Shown here: positions 1-12,599 of the stretch, piece after piece | Layout of the letters: each line of letters opens with the position of its first letter | Numbering within the stretch: the stretch's first letter is position 1 | NCBI GenBank assembly: GCA_016808115.1 | Contig: JAEQBH010000039.1 | Location: 1-64,000, forward strand | Direction: 5' to 3' | Length of the DNA: 64,000 nucleotides | DNA from: Tetrastigma voinierianum | Lineage: Eukaryota > Streptophyta > Magnoliopsida > Vitales > Vitaceae | Notes under the pieces: generated by a model | Told to the model about the DNA's origin: nothing | Database searches by the model: none | The model's input: the letters and a program-made list of their open reading frames with translations, nothing else | Made by a program: the position numbers and the translations under genes

Positions 1-976
1 GAAGTTATTGGTTATAGTATTAGAAATTTTTTAAATTAAAATCATAATCAATAACTATAATATTGATTTAAAATTTTTATCATAGACACTACTTTTAACA
101 TTAATTTGCTTTTAATCTATTTTGCTTTTTTTTTAATTTGAATAGGTTTGATCTGAAGACTCACATTTTCTATACCTAATTTGCTCTTCTTTTTCAATCA
201 CGGCGTTGAAAGCCCTGACCTAGCATTCATTGCTATGGCGAGGCGGTTGTTGAAGGAATTTGAAAGTTGAAACTCAAACCAAGTGCAGGAAGTACCTGAT
301 TTTTTTTATTTTCCCATATCGTGTCAGACACTTGGTTTTTTGGTCATATAATTTGCTCCAAGTCCACACAAATTTTTTATAGTAATTGATACTTTATTTT
401 TTTGATGGCTGGCCAGCTTCTTAGTATGTATGTATGTTCGTTCAGCTATGAGGTCATATGTTGATTTGCTCTATGGTTATTGCTGCGGATACACTAAAGA
501 AATGCCCTATGACCAAAGATATAGCTAAACGAAGAAAGAAATAGTCAAATAACCTTAAAATCTAATTTGTGAATCTAACATTTTTCCGTGTGTTTCTTTA
601 AAAGTAATTTATTTTGGATAAAAATAAATTTTTTCATTTTTATATTTATATTACCTCTTAGAAGAAAATGTTATATTTATAAAAAAATAAAATATATATT
701 TTTATCCAACTCAGACCAAAAATTAATAAGAGTCAAATTTCCAAAATTAGATTTTCAAAAGGTATTTTAATCAATCATCCAAAGCAAAACTAGTAACTAT
801 ATTAAGCCTATTTGTTTATGATTTTAAAAACTATTTTTCACGGAAAAACAAAATAATAAAAACATAAAAACATATTTAGTTCCTAGTTTTTAATGCAAAA
901 ATACAAAAACACAAACAATCCTAAATTTAGAGTCCAGAGAAAGCACTACCATCTTTATATTTTTTAAAAATTATTA
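1..976. repeat. 1-kb direct repeat, copy X1
   Basis: The whole stretch is repeated in the same orientation at 13336-14362, colinear apart from small indels. It is AT-rich. Near 195-290 both copies carry a short exon-like stretch. In the second copy this follows a pyrimidine tract and CAG (acceptor-like) and can be read as ALKATTSIHCYGRELLKAES before a stop; here that frame is broken. I do not recognise a product. It may be a downstream or captured gene fragment. Confidence 0.8.
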
Positions 977-1904
977 CCAAATAGCAATTTTAAAAACATA
1001 ACCAAAACGAGAGCCATTGTTTAATTTTTTCTTTTTTTTTTTAAGTAGCAAACATTAAATGGGTTTGATGGGTAAAAACAAAGAGGTGCGATCCCCTGGC
1101 GACCCCCATCACCATGGCTCCACCCATCTTTTTAGTTTTTACACATCTTTCTGGGCAAGCAACAGTCACCATGTCGTCATAAAGTAATGATTCTTTTTTT
1201 TTAGCTTTTAGTTTTTACTCATTTAAAACCTTCCCTTCGAACCCAAACCTACTTACAGGTGCTCAATTTGAACTAGTAATTTCCTATTGAAAGGACATGT
1301 GAGCCATATTCTCACCCCCGAAGGACCTGAAAAGAAATTGACGAGGTTTCGGGACCCAGCACTACGCCTCAAAAATGAGCTTGGCCATCGTTGCAGAGAT
1401 GCAGGCAAGATAGCTAAAGTCAATCAAGAATCACTGTTAAAGGAGAGTTCAGGTCAGGAAACTAGGCCAAAAAAATAAAGACCATAAATAAATAAATAAA
1501 TACTAATAAAATATTGTGTTTCGAAGGTGGTAGCGAGTGGCTTTTCATGGTTGGGGAAGTTCATGGTAGCCCGATATCCTATTAGTAGGATTTTCCAAAG
1601 TTCAAGAGGGCTAACTTTGAATATCCATGTCCTTATGATATTAATATTCAAAAGGATGACATGCTGAATGCAAGCAAAAAGAGGATGAAAATGCTTTTTT
1701 GATAGGTAATAAAAGAGAATGAAAATGTCGATACTATTGAAAGAGAAGTAGAGAAGCACCAATGTACAAGAGGCCCTCTTGAGTTTATTTGTAAGGCCAC
1801 CCATAGTTTACTTTATTTGACATCTGTTATATGATTTTGGTTGTTACCGGGGAATAAGTGTCGTTTTACATAGTAACTAGGCAGCTTCATAATCAAGGAA
1901 TTTT
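977..1904. other. Unassigned sequence between X1 and gene copy G1
   Basis: There is no match to the other repeats in this window. A 63-codon open frame at 1287-1478 (+) shows no recognisable domain and is not supported by a second copy. I see nothing else here. Confidence 0.4.
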
Positions 1905-3070
1905 CATCCCAACATTTGTCTTTTTAGTCGTTTCCCGATTATCATGCTTGGAATTTCCATTGATAGGGCTCCCCATTGTTCCACCTGTGATTGACTTCAT
2001 CATCTGCCCGAAACAATATCAAGGCGTCTTACATGCAAATGGTGTCAATTGACATTAGGCCATTTCATCATCATGTGAGTTCGATACTTGTAGCAAGTGA
2101 AGAATTAAAGGAAAAAAAATGAATAGAAACCCATTAACTTAAGGCATTATTTAAGTAAGGAAATGTGCTGAGGAAGTCGACATAAGATTCATTTAGGCGT
2201 TTAACACGGTCTTGCGGAGTTCACGGAGTTACGCTCCTTCTTCGTATGGTTGGAATTTGGGCGTGCGGTTAATTTCGGCTCCTACCGTTTGATTTTCCAT
2301 TGTTCAATGAGCCACGTAGCCGCAGTTTACGATCCAGTTCACGGTTGGCAATACACCATGGAATGATAAGAATCCGAACTCACGACCTTCCATTTCATGA
2401 AACCCTTTAATTTATTCTTGAAGCGTGCACAACTTTCGAGTCCATCTAAGACAACACATTGTATTTAGGGAAGAAGCATAGTTTAAGGGAGGAACAAACT
2501 CGACCATTCATCATACATATTAATATATGAGCAAAAGGAATGTCTTACTATATGACATTCACTTGCCAACTCCACAACAGAAAATAATCTAAAAGCCATA
2601 CGAAGGGAATTATCCTATTTCTCATACAGTTTACTTGATAGTGCACTAGCGGGGGATGTTATAAATCACCCGACTAGAGCAAAGACACATGCATCTTTGC
2701 CATGAGTCATTATTTAGTTTTATCAAGTCTCAGTGCTTAAAAATAGAATGACCCATTACATGAAGAATCAACATCGGAATGACCTTAAGAGATTTGTCAA
2801 GTGACATCTATAGCGCATTTATAGATAGAAACTTCTGTCGAAAACTCGAAATGAAAAAACTTTAGTCCCAGAAATAATCCATATGGATACTACATCTTAA
2901 TGGTTGGCAAGGTGAATGCGCCAACATGATAGACACCTTATATTTTTAGTTAAAACAACTAAGCATATGAGATATAAGAAGAATACCTCGGGCTCCACCC
3001 AAATGCGGTCTTATTTCTTCATAGCCGGGAGCATGCAGTAGGCGCGACAAGCAAGTTTTGTAGTTCAAAC

Positions 3071-3413
3071 TCAAGCTGCCTTCGATTGATCCATTTCAAG
3101 CACCTCTGGCGGTGGCTCTTCAATAAGAACACTACTTGCATACTCACCATCCTCAATTAAAGGGAGAGAAGAAATATTTGTATCATTAGGATCTTGGTTT
3201 CCTGTACTTGACTTAGCAACGACTTGTTGAGTATACTTGCCTCCTAATTTTCTTGGGACTAATTATGCCTTCCTTTGGAAACTTGCAGTTACGGGATGAT
3301 TTTCTTTGGAAAGTTAGGTCTTTAATTCTGAACCACTTTTCTGCGATCTCATCCATGCTTGCTTCGGCTTCACGATTTTCGGCTTTCGGTGACATCATGT
3401 ACATGATTCAATG
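3071..3413 (-). pseudogene. Putative downstream exon of G1
   Basis: The minus strand reads MSPKAENREAEASMDEIAEK, then WFRIKDLTFQRKSSRN and KFPKEGI. After one frameshift it continues VVAKSSTGNQDPNDTNISS, LIEDGEYASS and IEEPPPEVLEMDQSKAA to a stop at 3071-3073. The acidic, proline-containing tail looks coding. The same exon is found at 18560-18905 with different indels. In that copy the acceptor-like sequence TTCTCGTCAG precedes it. No domain recognised. Confidence 0.5.
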
Positions 3414-3724
3414 CGAAGCCAGAACAAAACTTGGGCCATACATTTACTTATAACATGGTTTTGAATGAAAATTTGGAACTGTAGTTTAGCTAAATACATA
3501 GATAAATCAAACATAAACACGAGAATCAAGCAGTTACATTATTAAGATGCAAAGTGATAAAAAAGTTTCGAAAAAAAAACCAGTTTAAGTGCAAACAAAA
3601 AGCATAGACAAAAATCTTTACAGCGAAACGAAAAATTTTGGGAAACAGTGGTTAATGTATTTTCTAAGTCTACCCGGGTAGAAACTTACAAAAAGCCCCA
3701 TTATTTGCGACTCTCATCATTCAA

Positions 3725-3842
3725 CAAGCAGGTGCGATTGATGGCGAGTCTATATGCACTCTCGGTAAATCAAAGAGCCCGACTTTTTCTTTTTCTTCTC
3801 TTTATTTTCGAGTTCGATAGAACCTCGATTTTAGCCACATGA
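3725..3842 (-). other. Possible internal exon of G1 (low confidence)
   Basis: On the minus strand a short lysine/arginine-rich frame reads KIEVLSNSKIKRRKRKSRAL. Downstream there is a GTAAGTTTC donor-like site near 3690. A copy lies near 19190-19320. Support is only the copy and the splice-like site. Confidence 0.25.
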
Positions 3843-4199
3843 ATCATTTTTTGGGAGTAGCATCAAATCCAATTTGTGTTACACATTCGCATTACATCAT
3901 TTCTTCCTTGCTTTTTATAAAAGTTATATTCTTTTACTTGCTCATCAACTAAAATGTATCGTTCTTATTCTTCCAATTCAAAAGCCCATGGCCTAGTAAA
4001 CCTACAAGCGCATTCTTTTTTATAAAAGTTAATAATTCATTTAACATGATCTTATAAAATGTTGTTACTGTAGGAACAATCACTTAATCAATTTTTTTTA
4101 TTTTTGCTTTCTTGTGAAAAATATATTTAAAAATGTGTTAATTATAAATAGTAAGCTTGATGTATACATTTCTAAATTATTTAATTTGTATATAAAGAG

Positions 4200-4925
4200 A
4201 TAAAATCAATTAAATTAGTTTAAAATTGTATATAAAAGTCATTTATCTATCCTAAAATCTAGTTGTTATTTCCTTCACTTTTTTTTCTTTCCGATTACAT
4301 TTTCTTTCCCTCTCCTCCGACTTTTTTGAAAGCAGTAGGGACATTGTCTTAACATTGTCTACTCTTGTCGAAGTCTTAACATTGTCTTAAAAATCCCAAT
4401 TTTGCTTTCTGTTTTATATTTAAGAGCATTCCATGATATGTGGGTGTGGGTCCTGAGCTTAGGCAATGTTGGTGACCTAATTGACACACTAATAGGGAAT
4501 GATGATCAAAGCAAAAACCTGAAAACATAGAAGATATATCGACAACTAATTTATTGTCCTGTTAATCAAAGTATTTCCTAAATCGAGAAAATTAACTTTC
4601 AGAATATTAAATAAAGGGTACCGATAGAACACTTAAAAATGCTAAATTCAATTTTGAGGGCAATGGTTAAATAATTAGTAAATTTAGATCGTCTACTTGG
4701 GAATCGATAAACATCGGCAAGAGTATAAAGTCGATTTTGTATCAAAATAGGAATTGTTTCAAGAACCCGAGAAGACAAAGCAAAAAACAAAACCAAAGAT
4801 TGTTTCAAGCTTTACAACCAAATGTGATAGATGATTAATCAGATGTTTTAGTTGATTTCACGCGCATTTGTGGAAAATGTCGAGCGAGAGAAGAAACGGC
4901 GTAAAAAGGAATCAAAGAAACTAAC
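4200..4925. other. Probable first intron and flank of G1
   Basis: AT-rich stretch following the donor at about 4925 (minus-strand sense). It is conserved in order in the second copy (about 19650-20408) and, inverted, in the first part (16683-16900). The open frame at 4599-4808 (-) lies inside this intron-like DNA and is probably chance. Confidence 0.35.
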
Positions 4926-5294
4926 CAGTAGATGACTTTACAAAAGCAGCTTTGCTCGTCCTCTTCTTCTTGAAACAACGAGAGAATCTCTCAACTTTAA
5001 CCTTCTTCTTGAATCCACGAGGTTTGTTCCGCGGTTTTTTGGAAACACGAGCGGAAAGGCCTAAAATCTCTTGGCTCCCTGACATCTCCACTCTGATTTG
5101 ATTGACTAACACCATTAGAGAAAGAACGAGAAGAAAATGGTTGATGGCGGTCCCCACGTCGCGTTTATCATGTGTTTTTGTTCTGCCTGTGGCGGTGGAG
5201 GTGAAGCGGTGGGATCGCGATTTTTGTTGAAAAAGAGGTTTTTAGCACAGATCCCTGTTCCTGCGACAGCAGCTGCTAAGAGAACTTGCCACAT
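4926..5294 (-). pseudogene. Putative first exon of G1
   Basis: The ATG at 5294 gives a frame with a hydrophobic start (residues 1-15), then DPTASPPPPQ, ending in a stop near 5115. The conserved downstream part in another frame has a strongly basic region (KKPRNKPRGFKKKVKVERF, CFKKKRTSKAA) and ends KSSTG at CTACTG|GTTAG, a plausible donor. The same sequence occurs in inverted orientation at 16300-16682 and directly at 20409-20780, so it is a conserved unit. One frameshift separates the halves in this copy. The start was chosen because all copies keep ATG (TG) GCAAGTTCT with a similar upstream leader. Confidence 0.5.
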
Positions 5295-5352
5295 TTTTGT
5301 GAATCTGCGAGGGGGAAGAAGAGTGAGTCGAATATGGCCTTTGATCTTTTAA

Positions 5353-5914
5353 TATGGAGTACGTGATACGAGTGGTTTGTTTGATCTCTCAGTCACGTCT
5401 TTCAGCTTTCAATCTTTTGCATTCAACTTTTAGGTTCTTTGCCTCCTCTTCCCATTCGGTTTCTTTCATATTCTTCATCCCTCCCTCTAGTGACTGCTTT
5501 CCTCCCATAAATATAATAATTCGTTTGGGTTTTATTGGAAGCAATAAATGGTAAAAGATTTTTCGCACATTAATAAATAACATCATTATTGCAAGCAATA
5601 TTTTCTTTCTCAAAATAATTTATTATATGCTGCTGCTATTCGCTGGCATTTAAATAATAAATATACACACTTAAGTGTCAAGACCAAAACGTTAACGTAA
5701 CTCAATTATATTCTTAAATACTGTAATATAAAATAAATTTTAAATTATGTTAGTACTATTTTATTTTATTTTTATATTTATCATTACCTTTTACATCATA
5801 TTAATATATTCTCATAAATTTATTCTCATCGAAGCTGTAATCCACAGACCCCTTCTATTCTCGTAATAAAGTGAACCTTTAACAAATTTGAGTTAGGTTT
5901 TATTGACAAATTAT
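5353..5914. promoter_or_regulatory. Conserved upstream region of G1
   Basis: About 600 bp between the putative start codon of the first exon and the tandem array, conserved next to all three first-exon copies (inverse at 15690-16260; direct at 20800-21424). It includes a CT-rich stretch (5440-5500) and ends in AT-rich DNA. I cannot pick a specific TATA box. Calling it a promoter is inference from position and conservation. Confidence 0.35.
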
Positions 5915-8625
5915 GATCACGAATTTGCCAGAATTTTAAATGAAAAAACAATTTTCATATAAAGTAAACTCATATCTTAAAATGACCAACTCAATTTAAG
6001 GAAATAAGAAGAATACGATATTTTCATTTTATATTTTTAATTACTAAATTTTAACACTATTTTTAAAGAATACATTTTAAAGGTAACCACAACAAAATAG
6101 TAAAGAGAATAAATAGAATATTTTATTTATTGTTTAAATTTTAAATAGAAAAAACAATTTTGATATAAGAGTAAACTCATATTTTAAAAAGACCAACTCA
6201 ATTTAAGGAAATAAGAAGAATTACGATATTTTCATTTTATTTTTAATTACTAAATTTTAACACTATTTTTTTAAGAATACATTTTAAAAGGTAACCCTAA
6301 CAAAATAGTAAAGAGAACCTGTCGAATATTTTATTTCTTATTTAAATTTTAAATAGAAAAAACAATTTTGATATAAGAGTAAACTCATATTTTAAGAAGA
6401 CCAACTCAATTTAAGGAAATAAGAAGAATTACGATATTTTCATTTTTATATTTTTAATTACTAAATTTTAACACTATTTTTTTAAGAATACATTTTAAAA
6501 GGTAACCCCAACAAAATAGTGAAGAGAATCTGTCGATTATTTTATTTCTTGTTTAAATTTTAAATGAAAAACCGTTTTTATATAAGAGTAAACTAATATT
6601 TTAAAAGACCAACTCAATTTAAGGAAATAAGAAGAATTACGATATTTTTATTTTTATTTTTTTAATTACTAAATTTTAACACTATTTTTTTAAGAATACA
6701 TTTTAAAAGGTAACCCTAACAAAATAGTAAAGAGAATCTGTCGAATATTTTATTTATTGTTTAAATTTTAGATAGAAAAAACAATTTTGATATAAGAGTA
6801 AACTCATATTTTAAAAACACCAACTCAATTTAAGGAAATAAGAATAATTACGATATTTTCATTTTATTTTTAATTACTAAATTTTAACACTATTTTTAAA
6901 ATACATTTTAAAGCAGCCTTTATGAAATAGTAAAGAGAATCTGTCGAATATTTTATTTATTGTTTAAATTTTAGATAGAAAAAACAATTTTGATATAAGA
7001 GTAAACTCATATTTTAAAAACACCAACTCAATTTAAGGAAATAAGAAGAATTACGATATTTTTATTTTTATTTTTTTAATTACTAAATTTTAACACTATT
7101 TTTAAAAATACATTTTAAAGGTAACCCTAACAAAATAGTAAAAGAGAATGCAATCGAATATTTTATTTATTGTTTAAATTTTAAATAGAAAAAAAAATTG
7201 ATATAAGGAAGTAGTAAACTCATATTTTAAAAGACCAACTCAATTTAAAATAAGAAGAATTAAGATATTTTCATTTTATTTTTTAATTACTAAATTTTGT
7301 ACTATTTTAATACATTTTAAAGGTAACTAACAAAATAGCAAAGAGAATACGCCGAATATTTATTTCTTGTTTTAAATTTTAGATAGAAAAACAATTTTGA
7401 TATAAAGTAAGCCATATTTTAAAAAGACCAACTCAATTTAAGAAATAAGAAGAATTGAGATATTTTCATTTTATTTTTTAATTACTAATTTTAACACTAT
7501 TTTTAAAGAATATATTTAAAAGGTAACCTAACAAAATAGTAAAAGAATACGTAGATATTTTATTTATTGTTTAAATTTTAGATAGAAAAAACAATTTTGA
7601 TATAAGAGTAAACTCATATTTTAAAAACACCAACTCAATTTAAAGGAAATGAAAAAATTACGATATTTTCATTTTATTTTTTAATTACTAAATTTTAAGC
7701 ACTATTTTTAAGAATACATTTTAAAAGGTAACCCTAATAAAATAGTAAAGAGAATCTGCCGAATATTTTATTTATTGTTTAAATTTTAAATAGAAAAAAA
7801 AATTGATATAAGAGTAAACTCATATTTTAAAAAGACCAACTCAATTTAAGGAAATAAGAAGAATTAAGATATTTTCATTTTATTTTTTAATTACTAAATT
7901 TTAACACTATTTTTTTAATAATACATTTTAAAAGGTAACCCTGACAAAATAGTAAAGAGAATCTGTCGAATATTTTATTTCTTTTTTAAATTTTAAATAG
8001 AAAAAACAATTTTGATATAAGAGTAAACTCATATTTTAAAAAGACCAACTCAATTTAAGGAAATAAGAAGAATTACGATATCTTCATTTTTATTTTTTTA
8101 ATTACTAAATGTTAACACTATTTTTTAAAAATACATTTTAAAAAGTAACCCTAACAAAATAGTAAAGAGAATGCATCGAATATTTCATTTATTGTTTAAA
8201 TTTATATAGAAAAACAATTTTGATATAAGAGTAAACTCATATTTTAAAAAGACCAACTCAATTTAAGGAAATAAGAAGAATTACGATATTTTCATTTTTT
8301 TTTTTTTAATTACTAAATTTTAACACTATTTTTAAGAATACATTTTAAAAGAGTAACTCTAACAAAATAGTAAAGAGAATATGTCGAATATTTTATTTCT
8401 TGTTTAAATTTTAAATAGAAAAAACAATTTTGATATAAGAGTAAACTCATATTTTAAAAACACCAACTCAATTTAATGAAATAAGAAGAATTACGATATT
8501 TTCATTTTATTTTTTTAATTACTAAATTTTAACACTATTTTTTTAAGAATACATTTTAAAATGTAACCCTAACAAAATAGTAAAGAGAATCTGTAAATAT
8601 TTTATTTCTTGTTTAAATTCTCCTA
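5915..8625. repeat. Tandem array of 206-bp AT-rich units, 13 copies
   Basis: The landmark ACCAACTCAATTTAAGG recurs at about 5984, 6191, 6400, 6607, 6821, 7024, 7229, 7430, 7631, 7848, 8046, 8259 and 8462, giving a period close to 206 bp. Each unit also holds TTACGATATTTTCATTT, TAACACTATTTTTTTAAG and CAAAATAGTAAAGAGAAT. Units are very similar to each other. The same unit forms arrays at 14790-15690 (inverted) and 21425-22408. Confidence 0.95.
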
Positions 8626-9010
8626 GAATTGGTTTTTAATATAATTTTCTACTCATGAGCTAATTGAGAATGTTTGGATTCAACTCGAAGTTAATTTAAT
8701 CAAGTTTAAGTATCATATTACCCAACCCGAGTTACTCGCAAGTTTGATCGAGCTTTACCATTTTGTTAATCAAATCAAATTCGAGTAAAATTATTTATTA
8801 TTTTTTAATTCATTCGAGCTTTGTTAAGCCAAATTCGAATAACTCAACTATTTTCGAGATCAAGTTTCGGACATCTAAAGTAAAACTCGGATCGAAATTA
8901 GTCGAGTTCGAGTTTTTTAGCCTAGTTGAGCTGTTACTTTCATTTATGTATATAACTTTCGTTTTACTTCATACTTAAAATTGACATGTTGGATGCTTCC
9001 CTACCCTTTT
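8626..9010. repeat. AT-rich tract with recurring CTCGA/TCGAG words
   Basis: Imperfect repeats of words such as ATTCGAGT, AACTCGA and CGAGTTCGAG are scattered through 8680-8930. Stretches of this kind are common in plant intergenic repeats. No coding signal; the 71-codon frame at 8763 is low complexity. Confidence 0.4.
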
Positions 9011-10050
9011 CTGCCTCCTCATTAGGGAATGGAATCAGAGGCTATCAAGTGAGCCTCTAATTTTATCCCTGTGAATTAAAAAAGAATTTAAGTTTCAAAG
9101 GCAGCATGCAGCAGATGCCTTTGATTTAGAACGAGTTTTCTTTAAAAATAAGTCATTGTAGATTCTCCAAAAAAAAAAAAAAAAAAAAATAGTCATTGTA
9201 AGTTCTCATATCACCCCAGTTTTCAAAAGAGGATCATAATCATGGTTCTCAGTCCTCAAATTCAAAAGACCATGTCTCCGACATTAGGAATCTATACTAT
9301 ACCAAGCAACTGTTCTTTAAATCTTACAAATCATCGGCAAGTATCTTATTAAATCTGTTCACAATACAAGTAATATAAGCTGCTGGCTTCCCAATGCTTT
9401 TTACCAAGGAAAAGATTCAAACAATAGCAGCAGTCACTTAGTGCACTGGTGTCTTCTTATAGATACCCAGACAAAAAAATCCTGGGTCATAAATCTGGAT
9501 CATCTTACCTGGAAAAAGAAGAGAAGCAAGGAAAGTAGGAAAATTAGAATTATAGAGTACTATTGATAATAAAAAGAGTTTCCAAAATGAATCTATAAGT
9601 GCATTTATTTTGAGCATGTCTGCCAAGATATGCATGCTGCAGATGAATGGGTGTGAGCAACATTTACAAGTGCATGCTTGCGTTCTCTGTTGCTGCTAAC
9701 TTTTAACCCTTTATTTCATGGGCTTACTCGACATTTAAACTATCAGCCTCTATATTTATACTATCTGTTCTTTTTCTTCTTTTTTTTTCCTCCAAAGTAT
9801 TGACTATTATCTTGTCCTTGTACCACCTTTACATCTACTCTTTCTGGCGTATGACCAAACACAATAAATCATCCATATCCCTGGCCTTAATCAGTCTAAC
9901 CCAACTTCTCATGAACATATTCACTTATCATTTTCATTGGTTTTGTTTTCCCAAAAATCCATCTCCGTATCCTTGTTCCAGCGATGCTATGACATTTCAT
10001 GCACTTCTTTTTTTGCCTCACTGCCCAAAGTTCACTACCATGAGCGTATT
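9011..10050. other. Unassigned, partly gene-like sequence
   Basis: This stretch is less AT-rich than its neighbours and has no copy elsewhere in the window. On the minus strand, CAGGTAAGATG near 9500-9511 looks like a splice donor, so an untranslated exon or ancient insertion is possible. The frame at 9800-10093 (+) has no recognised domain and runs into the following LTR. There is an A-run at 9170-9188. Confidence 0.3.
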
Positions 10051-12324
10051 TGTAAGGCAGAAGTCGATTTACGGAATAAAGGCGAAATCGTAATTTGATT
10101 ACAAAATTGTAATTACAGTTAAAAATCCGTAATTAATTCTCTAGATCTCGGATGAGAAAACGGATTGCGCAGTTGGAATCGTCTAAGCGAAATCTAGTTA
10201 TGCAGTAAAATTTCGTAATTTTGAGACAGTGGTCGTAGCGTTTTTGAGGCATTGCGTTTGGGTCTGGTAAACAATTTACCGGCGTGTGAAAGTCGCGTAT
10301 AACAATGCTCATGTCTGTATTAAGTGGTATGAGTAGATAAATGATGAAAATGGGCGGTAGAGATAGTCATAGAATATCGGAAATCTGAGAAAGGAGGAGA
10401 CCAAAATGGTCATTTTCAAGATTGATTTAAGTCATAAGAAGACAAAATAGTGCATAGTCTTCATCTCCTCAAATTGAAAGAGGAGAAAACGTGAAAATGG
10501 GAGAGAAAGAAGTGCAGTAGGCGTGGAGAAGAAGAAAATGGTGACTCACAGGGAGTGTACGGCTTACCTGCAGAAATACAGCGTGTCGAGATAGTTGGAT
10601 TGACGGGCGAAGGAAGCGTTCTACGCGAGCAAGCTAAGCGTGGACCCCGGATTTGCGAGTTTTGACAAACTCCAAAAGGTAGGGGTTTCTCCCTACTTGT
10701 GTTTTATTCCCAGTTTTAAGAGTTTTTCGATGTTTCGGTTGGTTTGAGGCCGTGAGGGGCCGTTTGATCGGTCCCAAAACATGGGACCGAATTGTTGGAA
10801 TTTTTTTGAGATTTTCTTTATTGGCCGTGACTGTCCAGAAATTTAGAGGGCTGTTTGGGTCTTTAATTCTGGAAATTTTGCATTAAAATGCATGCTTGAT
10901 ATGATAAAGTAGAATGGGCGAACGATCGGTATAAAACATGGGACGAAATTGTAGAATTTTGGAGACTTTTGGGCTGTCAGTGACGATCCAGCTATTGGAG
11001 CTGTGTGTGTGTGAGAAATTATCTTTGGAGTGTTTATAAGATAGGAAATGGAGTAAAGTGCAATTTCAAGTGAAGCCAGGGTGGACAAGTGGGCTGCCGT
11101 GGACAGCCCAGCTAGCTGAGTTGGGACTGTTAAAAACAGTCCCGGGTTTGTGTGAAATGGCCATAAAGGTCCATGTGTTTTGGCATTGAAATTGTGTGAA
11201 TTGAATGGCTTGGTATGTGTAGAAATTAATTTGGAGAGTTGGTCGATCAAAGAATTATTAGGTTAATGCTTGAGGTGTTAACACAATGACACAATTAGAT
11301 GGAATTAAATTGTGTTTGTAAGCCATTGGAAACGAGATTATGATTTGCTCAATTGAGCTAAATTGGGTGATGATTGATGTGTTGAATTACATGCGTGTAA
11401 TTGTAGTTGATTGAAAATATGCATATTGACATATTGTGTAAATGATTTTGAAAATGGCATAATGCATTTTCATATGCCTTTGAGTAACCTAGACTTAGGT
11501 GTGAGTGCGTAATTTTTGTAAAAATGGATATGGTTGCGAAGGAATTTCACGGGATGATATTCCGGAGAATTGGGTTAGGAGATGGGCTAACAGATCATTT
11601 CGGATGAGGACCATAGCATTTGGAGAAAACTTCGTCAACCAATTCACCACCGGAGGGTAGTCCATATTTATCTTAGAATATTTCGTTAGTATATTTAAAC
11701 CAAGGTTTTGTTTTGAAAATGATTATTTTCATGCGTGGCAGAGCGGGTGTAGGTGAGTCGGTGAGGACTCGTGACATGGGGTGATCATGTAGACATTCAA
11801 GTAGGATCATGTATTTACTTGAGTGTGTGTTTACTTTAGACGTGCAGCTGGCAGCCAGGTGGTGAGAGTAGCCCACTTAGGCGGTCTCTGCGAGCTTTAG
11901 CTCACCCGTCGTGGGACCCCCTTATTTGAGATACGGGGAGCGTTTCGAGAAGGCGATTCGTTTTTGAAGAAGCCAGTTCTTGATTTTGATGGTTTTGGAC
12001 ATAACCTGTATTAGACTTGTAGATGTTAATATATGTTTGTATAAAAGTGTAATCAACTATGTAATTATTGGGAGATAATTGGAGAATAGTTGGTATGTTT
12101 TTAATGAGTATTAGTTATGGGCCCAAGTGGCCGTATTGGATATATTGTATATATTGGATTGTTTGGGACAGGTAAATGCAGGTTATTTACAGATTTTGTA
12201 TTTGGGTAGAGCTCCCCGTACAAAGGAGACTGGGTGCCTAAAAGTGGCGTGAGGCGGGTAACCGGGCCTCCCTTATGATACTTGAGTTGAAGGGTAGTCA
12301 ACGGACCCGAGGTTGGGCGTCACA
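10051..12324 (+). mobile_element. Solo LTR, Ty3/gypsy family A
   Basis: Starts TGTAAGGC and ends GCGTCACA. It matches colinearly the LTRs at 38634-41260 (same strand) and, inverted, those at 22409-23424, 33182-34011, 42240-44133, 54789-56851 and 58675-60733. Shared blocks include TCTCTAGATCTCGGATGA, GGGCCGTTTGATCGGTCC, GGGACCGAATTGTTGGAATT and AGAGCTCCCCGTACAAAGGA. There is no internal gag or pol on either side and no clean 5-bp duplication. A 17-bp similar sequence (CAAAGTTCA-T-CC-TG) lies just outside both ends. The 135-codon minus-strand frame at 10843-11250 is a chance frame in the LTR. Confidence 0.85.
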
Positions 12325-12540
12325 ATGGCGCAAAGTTCATTGCCGTGGTCGGCCCCATGGGAGATTATCTTCTCTATTGTTGGCATTTCTGTGTCTTCCC
12401 CGAGGCAGTCAAAGGAGAGCTATTTAGTTGGGGTTCTTTCGTGGGGGAAAGAGGCTAAAGATCAATGTGGGTTAACCATAAGATCGAGGTTACGAGGTTT
12501 TGGTTTTACAACCAATTTATACACAACAATTTAGATATGG
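12325..12540 (+). pseudogene. LINE (L1-type) ORF2 tail fragment, zf-RVT region
   Basis: The plus strand reads PWSAPWEIIFSIVGIS, then, with a small frame change, a serine/proline and VKE-like stretch and a SWG motif. This resembles the C-terminal reverse-transcriptase zinc-binding region of plant non-LTR retrotransposons, typically LFSLFGVSWV followed by a GSFVGKK-type motif. Only the tail is present and the frame breaks. Recognition is from memory of the family pattern. Confidence 0.45.
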
Positions 12541-12599
12541 TGGTACGCTACAAATGCTAAAAGCGAAGAAGTTGACCCATTTAGAGCAAATACTTTTGG

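Larger units (their letters stand above)
1905..5352 (-). pseudogene. Unidentified multi-exon gene copy G1 (broken)
   Basis: Gene-like unit on the minus strand, supported mainly by a second copy at about 16980-20800. The first exon starts at 5294 and encodes MWQVLLAAAVAGTG, a hydrophobic N terminus that looks like a signal anchor. It is followed by a proline-rich stretch (SPPPPQAE) and, in another frame, a basic segment (SKKPRNKPRGFKKK) before a GT donor at about 4925. An exon-like segment lies at 3413-3071. The lower part (1905-2650) matches the 450-bp repeat of the second copy. From memory the N terminus resembles uncharacterised plant proteins beginning MWQVLLAAA; this is unverified. Frameshifts break the reading frame. 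Function unknown. Confidence 0.5.

Noticed and set aside
5915..8625. Telomere-like CCCTAA motif in the 206-bp units
   Set aside because: Only one CCCTAA per unit (GGTAACCCTAACAAAAT), no tandem telomere repeat.
9800..10093. 97-codon plus-strand frame
   Set aside because: No recognisable domain, crosses into the LTR at 10051, composition not clearly coding.
10843..11250. 135-codon minus-strand frame
   Set aside because: Lies within the solo LTR; the same stretch in other LTR copies has stops and no domain is visible.
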